Assembly: GCA_041398025.1 (NCBI GenBank)
Contig: JAWKVM010000020.1
Location: 168,963-232,962, forward strand
Source: JANQPX01 sp041398025
Lineage (GTDB): Bacteria; Pseudomonadota; Alphaproteobacteria; Geminicoccales; Geminicoccaceae
Length of the DNA stretch: 64,000 bases
Direction: 5' to 3'
Of this stretch, positions 33,034 to 41,635 are shown piece after piece. A program made the position numbers and the translations under genes. How positions within the stretch are numbered: the stretch's first letter is position 1; each line of letters begins with the position of its first letter. The notes under the pieces were generated by a model. The model ran no database searches. It was not told where the DNA came from and saw only the letters and a program-made list of their open reading frames with translations.

Positions 33034-34623
33034 CTATTCGACCGAGAGGTTCCAGAAGAACTGTACCGGCGACTTGATCAGGCCCTTGACGTTGTCGCGA
33101 TAGGCGACCGGCACGAAGAACTGGCCGAGCTCGCCCGACGCGGCGATGCCCCAGAGCTGTTCCTGCACCTTCTCGGCGATCGCCTTCTTGTCCTCGGGCG
33201 AGGTGGCGAGCGCGAAGTCGGAGCGCAGCTTTTCCAGCTCCTCGTCGCTTGCCCAGCCGAACCAGCCCTTCTCGGGATTGCCGGAAAAGGCGTTGGCCAG
33301 CGGATCGACGACATCCGCACCGATCCACCAGGTGTGGAACAGGTTCCAGCCGCCTTCGCTCACCGGCTCGCGCTTGGCGCGGCGCGACACCAGGGTCGAC
33401 CAGTCCATCGCCTGCAGCTCCACCTTGAAGCCGGCGTTCCTGAGCTTCTCCGCAGTGATCAGGGAGAAGGCGGAGAGCACCGGCACGTCGGTCGGCTGCA
33501 TGATGACCACGGGCGTGCCATCATAGCTGGTCGCCTTCAGCGCCTCGGCCGCCGCCTCGACCGATCCGGTCTTGATGAGATCCGCGCCCGCCTCGCTCGC
33601 GAACGGCGTGCCGCAGGGATAGACGGAGTAGCAGGTCTTCCAGAACTGCGGATCGCCGATGGCGCCCGCCATGTAGTCGTCCTGCTTCATCGCCATCAGC
33701 GCGGCGCGCCGCACCGCGACGTCATCGAAAGGCGGCAGCAGATGGTTGAAGCGGGCGAAGCCGATATTGCCGATCGGATCGTTGATCTCGGTGACCACGC
33801 CCGGCGCGGTCGACAGGATCGGCATCAGATCGGTCGAGGGCTGCTCGAAATAGTCGATCTCGCCGGCCATCAGCGCGTTCATCGCCGTGGTCTGGTCCGG
33901 GAAGTAGGTCCAGATCACCTTGTCGACCTTGGCAACCTTGCCGCCGGCCGCGGCCGAAGGCGGCTCGTCGCGCGGCACGGAGTCCTGGTTTTTCGTATAG
34001 ACGACCGTCGAGCCCGGCACCCACTGGTCCGGCTCGAACTTGAAGGGGCCGGAGCCGATCTGCTCCTCGATCTGCTCATCGGGCGAGGTCGCGGCGATGC
34101 GCGCGGGCATGATGAAGGGCACGTTGGAGGAAATCTTGCCGATCGATTCCAGCACCAGGCCGAAGGGCACGTTCAGCTTGAACTGAAAGGTCTTGTCGTC
34201 GACCGCGACCATCTCGTCCATGGCGGCCATGAGCTGCTGGCCCATGCCGTCCTTCGCTCCCCAGCGCTTGAGCGAGGCGATGACGTCCTCGGAGGTGACG
34301 GGAGCGCCGTCGTGGAATTTCAGACCGTCGCGCAGGGTGAAGGTCCACTCGAGGCCGTCGTCGGAGGCCTCCCAGGTGTCGACCATCTGCGGCTGCGGCT
34401 CGAAATTCTCATCCATGGCGAACAGGGTGTCATAGATGAGATAGGCGTGGTTGCGGCTGATATAGGCCGTGGTCCAGATCGGATCGAGGACTTTCAGATC
34501 CGCATGCGGGATGACTCGCAACACCTTTTCGGCGCTTGCGGTCGTGGGCGACAGCGACGCCAAGGAGGCCACCATTGCTGCCGCGGCCAAGAGGCCTGGA
34601 CGCTTCCAGCCTTTCATCTCCAT
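33034..34623 (-). CDS. ABC transporter substrate-binding protein, family 5 (DppA/OppA type)
   Basis: A 529-residue periplasmic receptor with a signal peptide ending TASA-EKV. Family-5 features include LKVLDPIWTTAYISRNHAYLIYDTL near the N-terminus, WTFTLRDGLKFHDGAPVTSEDV, and the C-terminal ADVVDPLANAFSG block. The ligand could be a peptide, opine or other amide; family 5 is broad. It is first in the operon, ahead of DppB, DppC and the fused ATPase. The ATGs at 34623 and 34617 are both possible starts. Confidence 0.92.
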   Translation of the reverse strand: MEMKGWKRPGLLAAAAMVASLASLSPTTASAEKVLRVIPHADLKVLDPIWTTAYISRNHAYLIYDTLFAMDENFEPQPQMVDTWEASDDGLEWTFTLRDGLKFHDGAPVTSEDVIASLKRWGAKDGMGQQLMAAMDEMVAVDDKTFQFKLNVPFGLVLESIGKISSNVPFIMPARIAATSPDEQIEEQIGSGPFKFEPDQWVPGSTVVYTKNQDSVPRDEPPSAAAGGKVAKVDKVIWTYFPDQTTAMNALMAGEIDYFEQPSTDLMPILSTAPGVVTEINDPIGNIGFARFNHLLPPFDDVAVRRAALMAMKQDDYMAGAIGDPQFWKTCYSVYPCGTPFASEAGADLIKTGSVEAAAEALKATSYDGTPVVIMQPTDVPVLSAFSLITAEKLRNAGFKVELQAMDWSTLVSRRAKREPVSEGGWNLFHTWWIGADVVDPLANAFSGNPEKGWFGWASDEELEKLRSDFALATSPEDKKAIAEKVQEQLWGIAASGELGQFFVPVAYRDNVKGLIKSPVQFFWNLSVE

Positions 34624-34848
34624 GCTCCGTTCCGTTTCTGGTTACCCGATTTGCGCCAACCGGCACGCATCTCCTCCGTCATTTAACGCATCGCGATTTC
34701 GCCGAGTCAACGCCAGTCCTGCAAGGATCGGGCCAGCTCCGGCAGCGGCGACGGTTGCCGTTCAGAACCGCGATCAGCACCCGTCACGCGCGGCCGAATT
34801 CTGTGCTATCGATGGTCCACATCCCGATCGAGGAGGAGGAAATCCGCC

Positions 34849-35577
34849 ATGCGCTTGTCCGATTTCAAGGTGCTGACCTTCGATTGCTACGGCACGCTGA
34901 TCGACTGGGAAACCGGGATGATCGAGGGTCTGAAACCGCTGACCTCCAAGGCCAGCCAAGCGGTCAGCCGAGACGACATTCTGATGGCCCACGCCCATCA
35001 CGAGTCCACCACCCAGGCGCAGACGCCGGCCAAGCGCTACAGCGACGTCCTGGCGGTCGTCTACAAGCGGCTTGCCGAGGAGTGGGGTGTGGCCGCGAGC
35101 TGGGCAGACTGCCTCGCCTATGGCCAGTCCGTGCGCGACTGGCCTGCTTTCGAGGACAGCGCTGCGGCGCTCCACTATCTGAAGCGGCACTACAAGCTGG
35201 TGATCCTCTCCAATGTCGACAATGCGAGTTTCGCCTATAGCAACGCGAAGCTCGAGGTCGCATTCGATGCCTGCTACACGGCCGAGGACATCGGCTCCTA
35301 CAAGCCCTCGCCCCGAAATTTTTCCTACATGCTGAGCCAGCTCGAACGGCTCGGATTCGGCGAAGCGGACATCCTGCACACGGCGGAAAGCCTGTTTCAC
35401 GATCATGCCCCCGCCAACGAGCACGGCCTCGCCAATTGCTGGATCTACCGGCGCCACGGTCAGGAAGGCTTCGGCGCGACCATGACCCCTGCGAACATGC
35501 CGAGCACGAAGTTCACCTTCACCTCCATGGCCGAGATGGTGAAGGCGCACCAGGGTGAGCTGGATGGCGCGAGCTAG
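34849..35577 (+). CDS. HAD-superfamily hydrolase, haloacid dehalogenase type II-like
   Basis: A 242-residue cytoplasmic HAD enzyme. Motif I FDCYGTLIDW supplies the nucleophile D12, motif II is VILSNVDN, and SYKPSPRNF carries the motif III Lys. The acidic motif IV of phosphatases is replaced by HTAESLFHD, as in the (S)-2-haloacid dehalogenase group. A strong GAGGAGG SD precedes the ATG. It is divergent from the ABC binding-protein gene and upstream of the amidase, so a role in the same catabolic region is likely; real dehalogenation is unproven. Confidence 0.85.
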   Translation: MRLSDFKVLTFDCYGTLIDWETGMIEGLKPLTSKASQAVSRDDILMAHAHHESTTQAQTPAKRYSDVLAVVYKRLAEEWGVAASWADCLAYGQSVRDWPAFEDSAAALHYLKRHYKLVILSNVDNASFAYSNAKLEVAFDACYTAEDIGSYKPSPRNFSYMLSQLERLGFGEADILHTAESLFHDHAPANEHGLANCWIYRRHGQEGFGATMTPANMPSTKFTFTSMAEMVKAHQGELDGAS

Positions 35578-35820
35578 CCGACATGACGGGGCGCCGGACG
35601 GATGATCGGCGGCATCGGCGCCACTCGCGGGCTTGACCGCCCCCGATTTCTCTCGGCTAATCTCAAAGATGCAAGCGGCGTGCGGATCGAGGGCGGCGTC
35701 GATCGGGTTGGGGATCGATTGCTGGAAGAAGGGCTGACCGGAGCGCGACGCTCATGGCGGGGCGGCGATCGGCACCGGCAGGATGACCTGAATATCGCCG
35801 ATGAGGGAGATCGTCTGACC

Positions 35821-37194
35821 GTGACCACACTGATGGACCTGCACAGGAAATCGGCGGCCGAGATCGGCCGGGCGATTGCCGAAGGCCTCGATCCGGTCGA
35901 GGTGGCCGACGTCTTTCTCGAGCGCATCGCCGCGCGCGCGGATCAGCCGGTCTTTATCAAGGTCACGGCAGGACGTGCGCGCCAGGAGGCGTTGGCCAGC
36001 CGGGAGCGGCACCGCAAGGACCAGGCACTGGGGCCGCTGGATGGCGTGCCGATCGCCTGGAAGGACCTGATCGACGTCGAAGGAGCGCCGACCACCGCGG
36101 GTTCCGACCTTCGCCGGAACGATCCGCCCGCGGAGAAGGATGCGCCGATCGTCGCCAACGCGACCGCGGCCGGCATGGTCACGCTCGGCAAGGTCAACCT
36201 CACCGAATTCGCCTATTCCGGCATCGGTCTCAATCCGCACTACGGCACGCCGAGCATCCCCCACGATCTGAAGACGCCGCGCGCACCCGGCGGCTCGTCT
36301 TCGGGCTCGGCGACCGCGGTGAGCTGGGGGCTCGCACCCTGCGCCATCGGTTCGGACACGGGCGGTTCGGTGCGCATTCCGTCAGCCTTCAACGGGCTTA
36401 CCGGCTACAAGAGCTCGGAGGGGCGCATTTCGAAGGACGGCGTGGTGCCGCTTTCGGTGACCCTGGACACCATCGGCCCGCTCGCACGCACGGTCGAGGA
36501 CTGCATCCTGCTGGATGCCGTGCTGCGCGGTGTGACGCCTGCTATGCCGACCCATCCGACGCTCGCGGACATCCGCCTGGTGGTGCCGGAAAACGTCATG
36601 CTCGCGGATCTGGATCCGGCGGTCGCCGAGAATTTTCTCGCCTCCCTTGAGGCGCTGGGCAGCGCCGGTGTGGCGATCGAGCATCGAAAGCTGCCGCTGC
36701 TCGACGAGGTCGTGGCCATGACCAAAGAGCATGGCACGCTGATCGCCGCCGAGGCCTATGCGCAATACAAGGACATGCTGGAGAGCGAACAGGTCAAGAA
36801 AGTCGATCGGCGCGTGGTCGCGCGCATGATGATGGGAAAGTCGATCACCCCGGAGGACGTCCAGGCGATCCGTGACGGCAGGGCGCGACTTGCAGCGGAA
36901 CTGCGCGCGGCTCTCGGCAGTGCGTTTCTCGCCATGCCGACCGTTCCGCACACATCGCCCGCGATCGCGCCGCTCGAAGCCGACGACGAGCGCTTCCACA
37001 GGGTCAATCTGAAGACGCTCAGAAACACCAGCATCGGCAACATCCTCGGCACGCCCGGTGTCGCCATGCCCAACGGCCATGACCGCAACGGCCTGCCCAC
37101 CAGCCTCCTGATCTCTGCGCTCGCCGGCGACGACGACCGCCTGCTCGCCGCCGCGCTCACCATCGAGCTGGTGGTCTCGAAACGCGCCCAATGA
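35821..37194 (+). CDS. Amidase signature family hydrolase
   Basis: A 457-residue Ser-cisSer-Lys amidase. The triad is visible as K81 (AWKDLID), the Ser cluster in GGSSSGSAT (about 159-161) and S183 in GSDTGGSVRIP. I start at GTG 35821, behind GAGGGAG, because the long frame upstream shows no amidase similarity; the ATG at 35833 is the alternative. It hydrolyses a C-N amide bond. It follows the HAD gene on the same strand and sits near a peptide-type ABC importer and an imidase-like deacetylase. Confidence 0.9.
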   Translation: MTTLMDLHRKSAAEIGRAIAEGLDPVEVADVFLERIAARADQPVFIKVTAGRARQEALASRERHRKDQALGPLDGVPIAWKDLIDVEGAPTTAGSDLRRNDPPAEKDAPIVANATAAGMVTLGKVNLTEFAYSGIGLNPHYGTPSIPHDLKTPRAPGGSSSGSATAVSWGLAPCAIGSDTGGSVRIPSAFNGLTGYKSSEGRISKDGVVPLSVTLDTIGPLARTVEDCILLDAVLRGVTPAMPTHPTLADIRLVVPENVMLADLDPAVAENFLASLEALGSAGVAIEHRKLPLLDEVVAMTKEHGTLIAAEAYAQYKDMLESEQVKKVDRRVVARMMMGKSITPEDVQAIRDGRARLAAELRAALGSAFLAMPTVPHTSPAIAPLEADDERFHRVNLKTLRNTSIGNILGTPGVAMPNGHDRNGLPTSLLISALAGDDDRLLAAALTIELVVSKRAQ

Positions 37195-37221
37195 CGAGGC
37201 CGCGTTCGAGCACCAAGGGGG

Positions 37222-37542
37222 CTAGTCCGCCTCCAGCCTTGCGATCAGATCAGGGTCCAGCGGATCGCAGGGCCTGCCGAGCAGCTTTTCAGCCTCGGTC
37301 CACATCGCCATGACGTCAGGCACGATCGCCTGCCTGCCGGTGGCCGAGCTCAGCAGATAGGAGCGGCCGGCGACGTCGGAAAGCTTCAGGCGGTAGTGCC
37401 GCAACACCCGGTTGGCGAGCGCGATGCGAGCGTGGCGCTCCTGGCGCAGGGGTTGGCTCCTGCCCCCTTTGAAAGCCTCGGGCGCAGCGGCGACATCGGT
37501 CCAATGCACCGCCACCCCGAACAGCCCGCATAGCCCGCACAT
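37222..37542 (-). CDS. Conserved small protein with MCGLCG N-terminus
   Basis: A 106-residue cytoplasmic protein of unknown function. I recognise the pattern MCGLCG...HW.D, then R..R..LANRVL.HY, then GR..IV, then a CDPLDP tail, from uncharacterised proteins of rhizobial and related genomes that tend to sit next to CobW-type GTPases, as here. The paired N-terminal cysteines (C2, C5) could bind a metal, which would suit a CobW-assisted metalloprotein; that is speculation. Confidence 0.65.
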   Translation of the reverse strand: MCGLCGLFGVAVHWTDVAAAPEAFKGGRSQPLRQERHARIALANRVLRHYRLKLSDVAGRSYLLSSATGRQAIVPDVMAMWTEAEKLLGRPCDPLDPDLIARLEAD

Positions 37543-37570
37543 TTTTTCGACGTGCCTCGATCAGCTTTCG

Positions 37571-38470
37571 TTACGACTGTGGCCTGGCCCGTTTCTTTCT
37601 GGGATAGCGCTTGGCAAAGTCGTCGGCGATCTCCTCGAAGGTCACCCATTTCACCCCGGGATGGCGGTTGATGTGGTTGATGATGCGCTCATGCATCAAC
37701 AAAACCTGCGGCTTGCCCGATACATCAGGATGAATCGTCATCGTGAAGATCGCGTAGTCATATTCGCGGTAGACCCAGTCGAACTGATCGAGCCAGAGCC
37801 GCTCGATGTCCTGCGGGCTGACGAAGCCGTGGCTGTTGGGGGCTGCCTTGATGAACATCATCGGGGGGAGATCGTCGAGATACCAGCTTGCCGGGATCTC
37901 GATCAGGTCGGTCTCCTTGCCGCGCTTGATCGGCTTCATCCAGTGGGACGGATGCTTGCCGTAGTCGATCTTGGTCCAGCTGTCGCCGACCGTGTTGTAG
38001 TAGGGATGGAAGTCGTTGTGCATCAGGGAGTGGTCGTATTTGATGCCCTTCTTGAGCAGGAGCTCGTTGGTCTTCGGCCCGAACTCCCACCAGGGTGCCA
38101 CATACCCCCTCGGCTTCTTGCCGCAAAGGTCGACAATGCAGTCGATGCATTTGTCGAAGATCGCCTCCTCCTGTTCCGGCGTCATGGCGATCGGATTTTC
38201 GTGGCTGTAGCCATGCATGCCGATCTCGTGACCGGCCTTGGCCACCTCCTTCATCTGCTTCGGGAAGCTCTCGATCGAGTGCCCGGGGATGAACCAGGTG
38301 GTCTTCATGTCGAAACGATCGAACATCCTGAGCAAGCGCATCGAGCCGACCTCGCCCGAGAACACGCCACGCGAGATGTCGCACGGACTGTCCTCGCCGC
38401 CATAGGACCCGAGCCAGCCGCCGACCGCGTCGACATCGACCCCGTACGCACAAAAGATCTCCTTAGCCAT
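37571..38470 (-). CDS. Polysaccharide deacetylase-family protein, HpPgdA/imidase-like
   Basis: A 299-residue NodB-fold protein. Metal-site residues are visible: D12/D14 in YGVDVDAVGG, and H86 and H90 in GMHGYSHE. The overall pattern (PCDISRGVFSGEVG, AIFTMTIHPDVSGKPQ) matches the subgroup that includes Helicobacter PgdA and cyclic imidases rather than classical chitin deacetylases. With no signal peptide it acts in the cytoplasm, which favours a small-molecule imide/amide substrate over peptidoglycan. The start at 38470 has GGAGGAG. Confidence 0.85.
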   Translation of the reverse strand: MAKEIFCAYGVDVDAVGGWLGSYGGEDSPCDISRGVFSGEVGSMRLLRMFDRFDMKTTWFIPGHSIESFPKQMKEVAKAGHEIGMHGYSHENPIAMTPEQEEAIFDKCIDCIVDLCGKKPRGYVAPWWEFGPKTNELLLKKGIKYDHSLMHNDFHPYYNTVGDSWTKIDYGKHPSHWMKPIKRGKETDLIEIPASWYLDDLPPMMFIKAAPNSHGFVSPQDIERLWLDQFDWVYREYDYAIFTMTIHPDVSGKPQVLLMHERIINHINRHPGVKWVTFEEIADDFAKRYPRKKRARPQS

Positions 38471-38600
38471 GAGGCTCCTCCGTTTTCTTGCTTTTCTTGA
38501 CGCTGTCGCCGTCACCAGGAGAAGCCTAGGGCCTCTTTTCACAGTTTAGAAGCTCTGCCGGCCGGCTCACATTCGCCACCCGCGATGCGCGAGGTCCAAG

Positions 38601-39620
38601 TCAAGCCTCAAGGCGCTGCCTTGAAAAAGCTGATAGCGAGCGCTTGAGCAGCGCTGGATCGAGGCCGCGCAGGATGAAAACGATCCGGGATCGATGATCA
38701 TCGTCCGGCCAGGCATCGAGATGGGCGGGCGGGTGCACGACGTGCTGCACGCCGTGGATCATGACGGGTGTGGCCTGCCCTTCGACGTTCAGGATACCTT
38801 TGACGCGCAGCACCTTTTCGCCGTGGCGATGCAGCAGCATGGTCAGCCAGATGCCGAAGGCAGTCCAGTCGACGGGATGATCGACGATCAGCGAGAAGGT
38901 GCGGATGTCGGCGTGATGGCTTTCGTGATCGTGGGTGTTGTGATGCGCGTGCTGCTGCAGCCAGCGCCGGACCTCCGCGGCCTTCGCCTCCTCGTCGTAG
39001 AGATCGCTCGCCATCAGATCGTCGGGATCGAAAGCCTCGGCGTGCACGTCGATGATCGGCGCCGAGCGGTTGAGCGCTGCGAGCGCGGTGTGTACGGCAT
39101 CGAGCGTGTCCCGGTTGGCAAGGTCGGACTTGGTCAGCACGAGGCGATCGGCGATCGCCACCTGCTTGACCGACTCCTCGTTGCTGGTGAGATGCAGCGT
39201 CGCGTTCAGGACGTCGACCGTCGTGATGATGTTGCCGAGGCGAAAGTGATTGCGAATCACGGGCTCGGCCAAAAGAGTCGAAACGATCGGTGCGGGGTCG
39301 GCAAGGCCCGTGGTCTCGATCGCCAGGCGATCGAAGCGCGGGACGACGCCGCGTTCGCGCTTGGAATGCAGCTCGCGGATCGCGTCTGCGAGATCGCCGC
39401 GGATGGTGCAGCACACGCAGCCGCTCTCGAGGATCACCGTCTCCCGATCGACCACGTCGAGCAGCAGGTGGTCGAGGCTGACCTCGCCGAACTCGTTGAT
39501 CAGCACGGCAGTGTTGGCGAGCTTCGCCGAGGCGAGCAGGCGCTGCAGGAGCGTCGTCTTCCCGCTGCCGAGAAAACCCGTGATGATGTTGACGGGGATG
39601 AGGCTCTGATAGTCCGCCAT
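38601..39620 (-). CDS. CobW/COG0523-family GTPase, putative metallochaperone
   Basis: A 339-residue G3E GTPase. Walker A GFLGSGKTT is at 15-23, the metal-binding GCVCC motif at 67-71 (CxCC), the guanine motif is LTKSD, and a His-rich loop HAHHNTHDHESHH lies near the linker. The C-terminal CobW domain (LRVKGILNVEG) is complete. These proteins insert Zn, Co or Fe into client enzymes. The client may be a metalloenzyme of this cluster such as the deacetylase-like protein. The start is at 39620, dropping a 32-codon unsupported extension. Confidence 0.9.
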   Translation of the reverse strand: MADYQSLIPVNIITGFLGSGKTTLLQRLLASAKLANTAVLINEFGEVSLDHLLLDVVDRETVILESGCVCCTIRGDLADAIRELHSKRERGVVPRFDRLAIETTGLADPAPIVSTLLAEPVIRNHFRLGNIITTVDVLNATLHLTSNEESVKQVAIADRLVLTKSDLANRDTLDAVHTALAALNRSAPIIDVHAEAFDPDDLMASDLYDEEAKAAEVRRWLQQHAHHNTHDHESHHADIRTFSLIVDHPVDWTAFGIWLTMLLHRHGEKVLRVKGILNVEGQATPVMIHGVQHVVHPPAHLDAWPDDDHRSRIVFILRGLDPALLKRSLSAFSRQRLEA

Positions 39621-39897
39621 GGGCTGATCTTCCGACGACCCGCGATCTGTCGATCCTCGACGCGAACTGCTCTCGAAACAAGAGGGCGTCGTCGGCCGGT
39701 TCGAGACCGCGGCCACGACGATCCGCCGGATGCAGCGTTCGGTTGCACGGCAGGGTGCGGATTTGTGAATAGATGTCGCATCTTGCCTTGGCGCAATCTA
39801 TTCTAAACAATGAGTTTACGAATCCGGCAGAATGCAAGCCGAAACCTATGCCCGTCCGCCCTTGCGGATCGAATTGACGCTAACTAGGAGGCCTATC

Positions 39898-40926
39898 ATG
39901 GCACCAGCGAGATCCTCGTCCTACCTCAAAGCCGCCGCGTTCGGCTTTGCCGCCACGGCACTGACCGTAGGTGCGGCACCGGCTATGGCCGCCTGCGACG
40001 GCGGCGAGATCGTGGTCAAATTCGCCCACGTCACCAATACCGACAAGCATCCGAAGGGCATCGCCGCCCAGCTCCTCTCCGATCGGGTCAATGAGGAGAT
40101 GAACGGCAAGATGTGCATGGAGGTCTATCCGAATTCCAGCCTCTATGACGACGACAAGGTGCTTGAGGCGATGCTCGCCGGCGACGTGCAGCTCGCCGCC
40201 CCGTCGCTCTCCAAGTTCGAAACCTTCACCAAGAAATTCCGCCTGTTCGACCTGCCCTTCGTGTTCGAGAACGTCGATGCGGTCGACCGCTTCCAGAAGT
40301 CCGAGGACGGTCAGGCGCTGAAGGAGTCGATGACCCGCCGCGGCTTGCTCGGCCTTGCCTTTTGGCATAACGGCATGAAGCAGCTCTCGGCCAACAAGCC
40401 GCTCCTGAAGCCTGAAGACGCGGCCGGCCTGAAGTTCCGCATCCAGCCTTCCGACGTGCTCCAGGCGCAGTTCGAGGCCCTCGGCGCCAACCCGCAGAAA
40501 ATGGCGTTCTCCGAAGTCTACGGCGCGCTGCAGACCGGCGTTGTGGACGGCCAGGAAAACACCTGGTCCAACATCTACGGCCAGAAGTTCTTCGAGGTGC
40601 AGGACGGCGTCACCGAGACCAATCACGGTATCATCGACTATCTGGTGGTCACCTCCACCGACTTCATGGACAGCCTGCCCGAGGACGTGCGCGAGCAGTT
40701 CGCCACGATCGTCAATGAGGTCACCGACACGCGCAATGCCGAGTCGACCGCGGTCGACGAGCAGAACATGCAGTATCTGGTCGACGCCAAGGTCGAGATC
40801 CGCACCCTCGATGCCGATCAGCGTCAGGCCTGGGTCGATGCCATGAAGCCGGTCTGGGATCAGTTCGCCGACGACATCGGCCAGGATCTGATCGACAAGG
40901 CCGTTTCCTACAACGCGTCGAACTAA
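39898..40926 (+). CDS. dctP: TRAP transporter substrate-binding protein DctP
   Basis: A 342-residue periplasmic receptor with a signal peptide ending AMA-ACDG. DctP hallmarks are VKFAHVTNTDKHPKGIAAQ, the carboxylate-binding Arg in AAGLKFRIQ, and TGVVDGQENTWSNIYGQKFFEVQ. The SD TAGGAGG precedes the ATG at 39898. It is the first gene of a dctPQM operon. DctP ligands are usually C4-dicarboxylates or sugar and hydroxy acids; the convergent aconitase-X genes hint at a hydroxyproline-type or related compound. Confidence 0.94.
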   Translation: MAPARSSSYLKAAAFGFAATALTVGAAPAMAACDGGEIVVKFAHVTNTDKHPKGIAAQLLSDRVNEEMNGKMCMEVYPNSSLYDDDKVLEAMLAGDVQLAAPSLSKFETFTKKFRLFDLPFVFENVDAVDRFQKSEDGQALKESMTRRGLLGLAFWHNGMKQLSANKPLLKPEDAAGLKFRIQPSDVLQAQFEALGANPQKMAFSEVYGALQTGVVDGQENTWSNIYGQKFFEVQDGVTETNHGIIDYLVVTSTDFMDSLPEDVREQFATIVNEVTDTRNAESTAVDEQNMQYLVDAKVEIRTLDADQRQAWVDAMKPVWDQFADDIGQDLIDKAVSYNASN

Positions 40927-40949
40927 CCAACCAACGACAACACCATGCC

Positions 40950-40980
40950 GGCACGGCGGGTCCTGGCGACCCGTCGTGCC
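40950..40980 (+). other. Intercistronic stem-loop between dctP and dctQ
   Basis: GGCACGGCGGGTC pairs with GACCCGTCGTGCC over 13 bp (one G-T wobble) around a 5-nt loop, 24 bp after the dctP stop. Without a T-run it is better seen as a hairpin that protects or limits read-through. It also argues against any dctQ start within it. Confidence 0.65.
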
Positions 40981-41010
40981 GTCGCGGCAATGACAACGGG
41001 AGACTGGGGG

Positions 41011-41631
41011 ATGGTCACCGAAGCCAGGAGCGGCGGTTTTCTGAACGCGATCGAGGAATCGCTGATCGCGATCATTCTCGGTCTCATGACCGTCATCACG
41101 TTCGCGAATGTCATCGCCCGCTACATCTTCAACAGCAACATTCTCTGGGCGCTGGAGACCACGGTCTTCCTGTTCGCCTGGCTGGTGCTGCTCGGTGCTT
41201 CCTACTGCGTCAAGACCAGCGCCCATCTCGGCGTCGACGTGATCATCAATATCGTCTCTCCCGGCATGCGGAAACTGCTTGCCCTCGTCTCGGTCGCTTG
41301 CTGCCTCGCGTTCAGCATCCTCCTTCTGATCGGCGCCTGGCAATATTGGTCACCCTTCATCGGCAAGCAGGTCTGGTACGAGGTCAACGACATCCCGATG
41401 CCGGACTTTCTGCGCTTCATCGAGCCGCTCATGAACGAGAACGAGGCTTATGAAAAACTGCCGCGTTTCATTCCGTATTTTGCTCTGCCGCTGGGCATGC
41501 TGCTGATCACGCTCCGCTTCGTCCAGGCCGCCTGGCAGATTCTCAAGGGCGAAAGCGACCGCTTGATCGCCAGCCACGAGGCCGAGGATCTGGTCGAGGA
41601 AGCCGCAGCCAACGTGAAGCGGGAGGGCTGA
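41011..41631 (+). CDS. dctQ: TRAP transporter small membrane subunit DctQ
   Basis: A 206-residue protein with four hydrophobic helices (for example AIILGLMTVITFANVIARYIF) and the DctQ pattern FLFAWLVLLGASYCVKTSAHLGVDVI. A GGAG..GGGGG SD directly before the ATG at 41011 decides the start; in-frame ATGs upstream fall in or next to the stem-loop. It pairs with DctM, encoded 5 bp downstream. Confidence 0.92.
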   Translation: MVTEARSGGFLNAIEESLIAIILGLMTVITFANVIARYIFNSNILWALETTVFLFAWLVLLGASYCVKTSAHLGVDVIINIVSPGMRKLLALVSVACCLAFSILLLIGAWQYWSPFIGKQVWYEVNDIPMPDFLRFIEPLMNENEAYEKLPRFIPYFALPLGMLLITLRFVQAAWQILKGESDRLIASHEAEDLVEEAAANVKREG

Positions 41632-41635
41632 GGCG

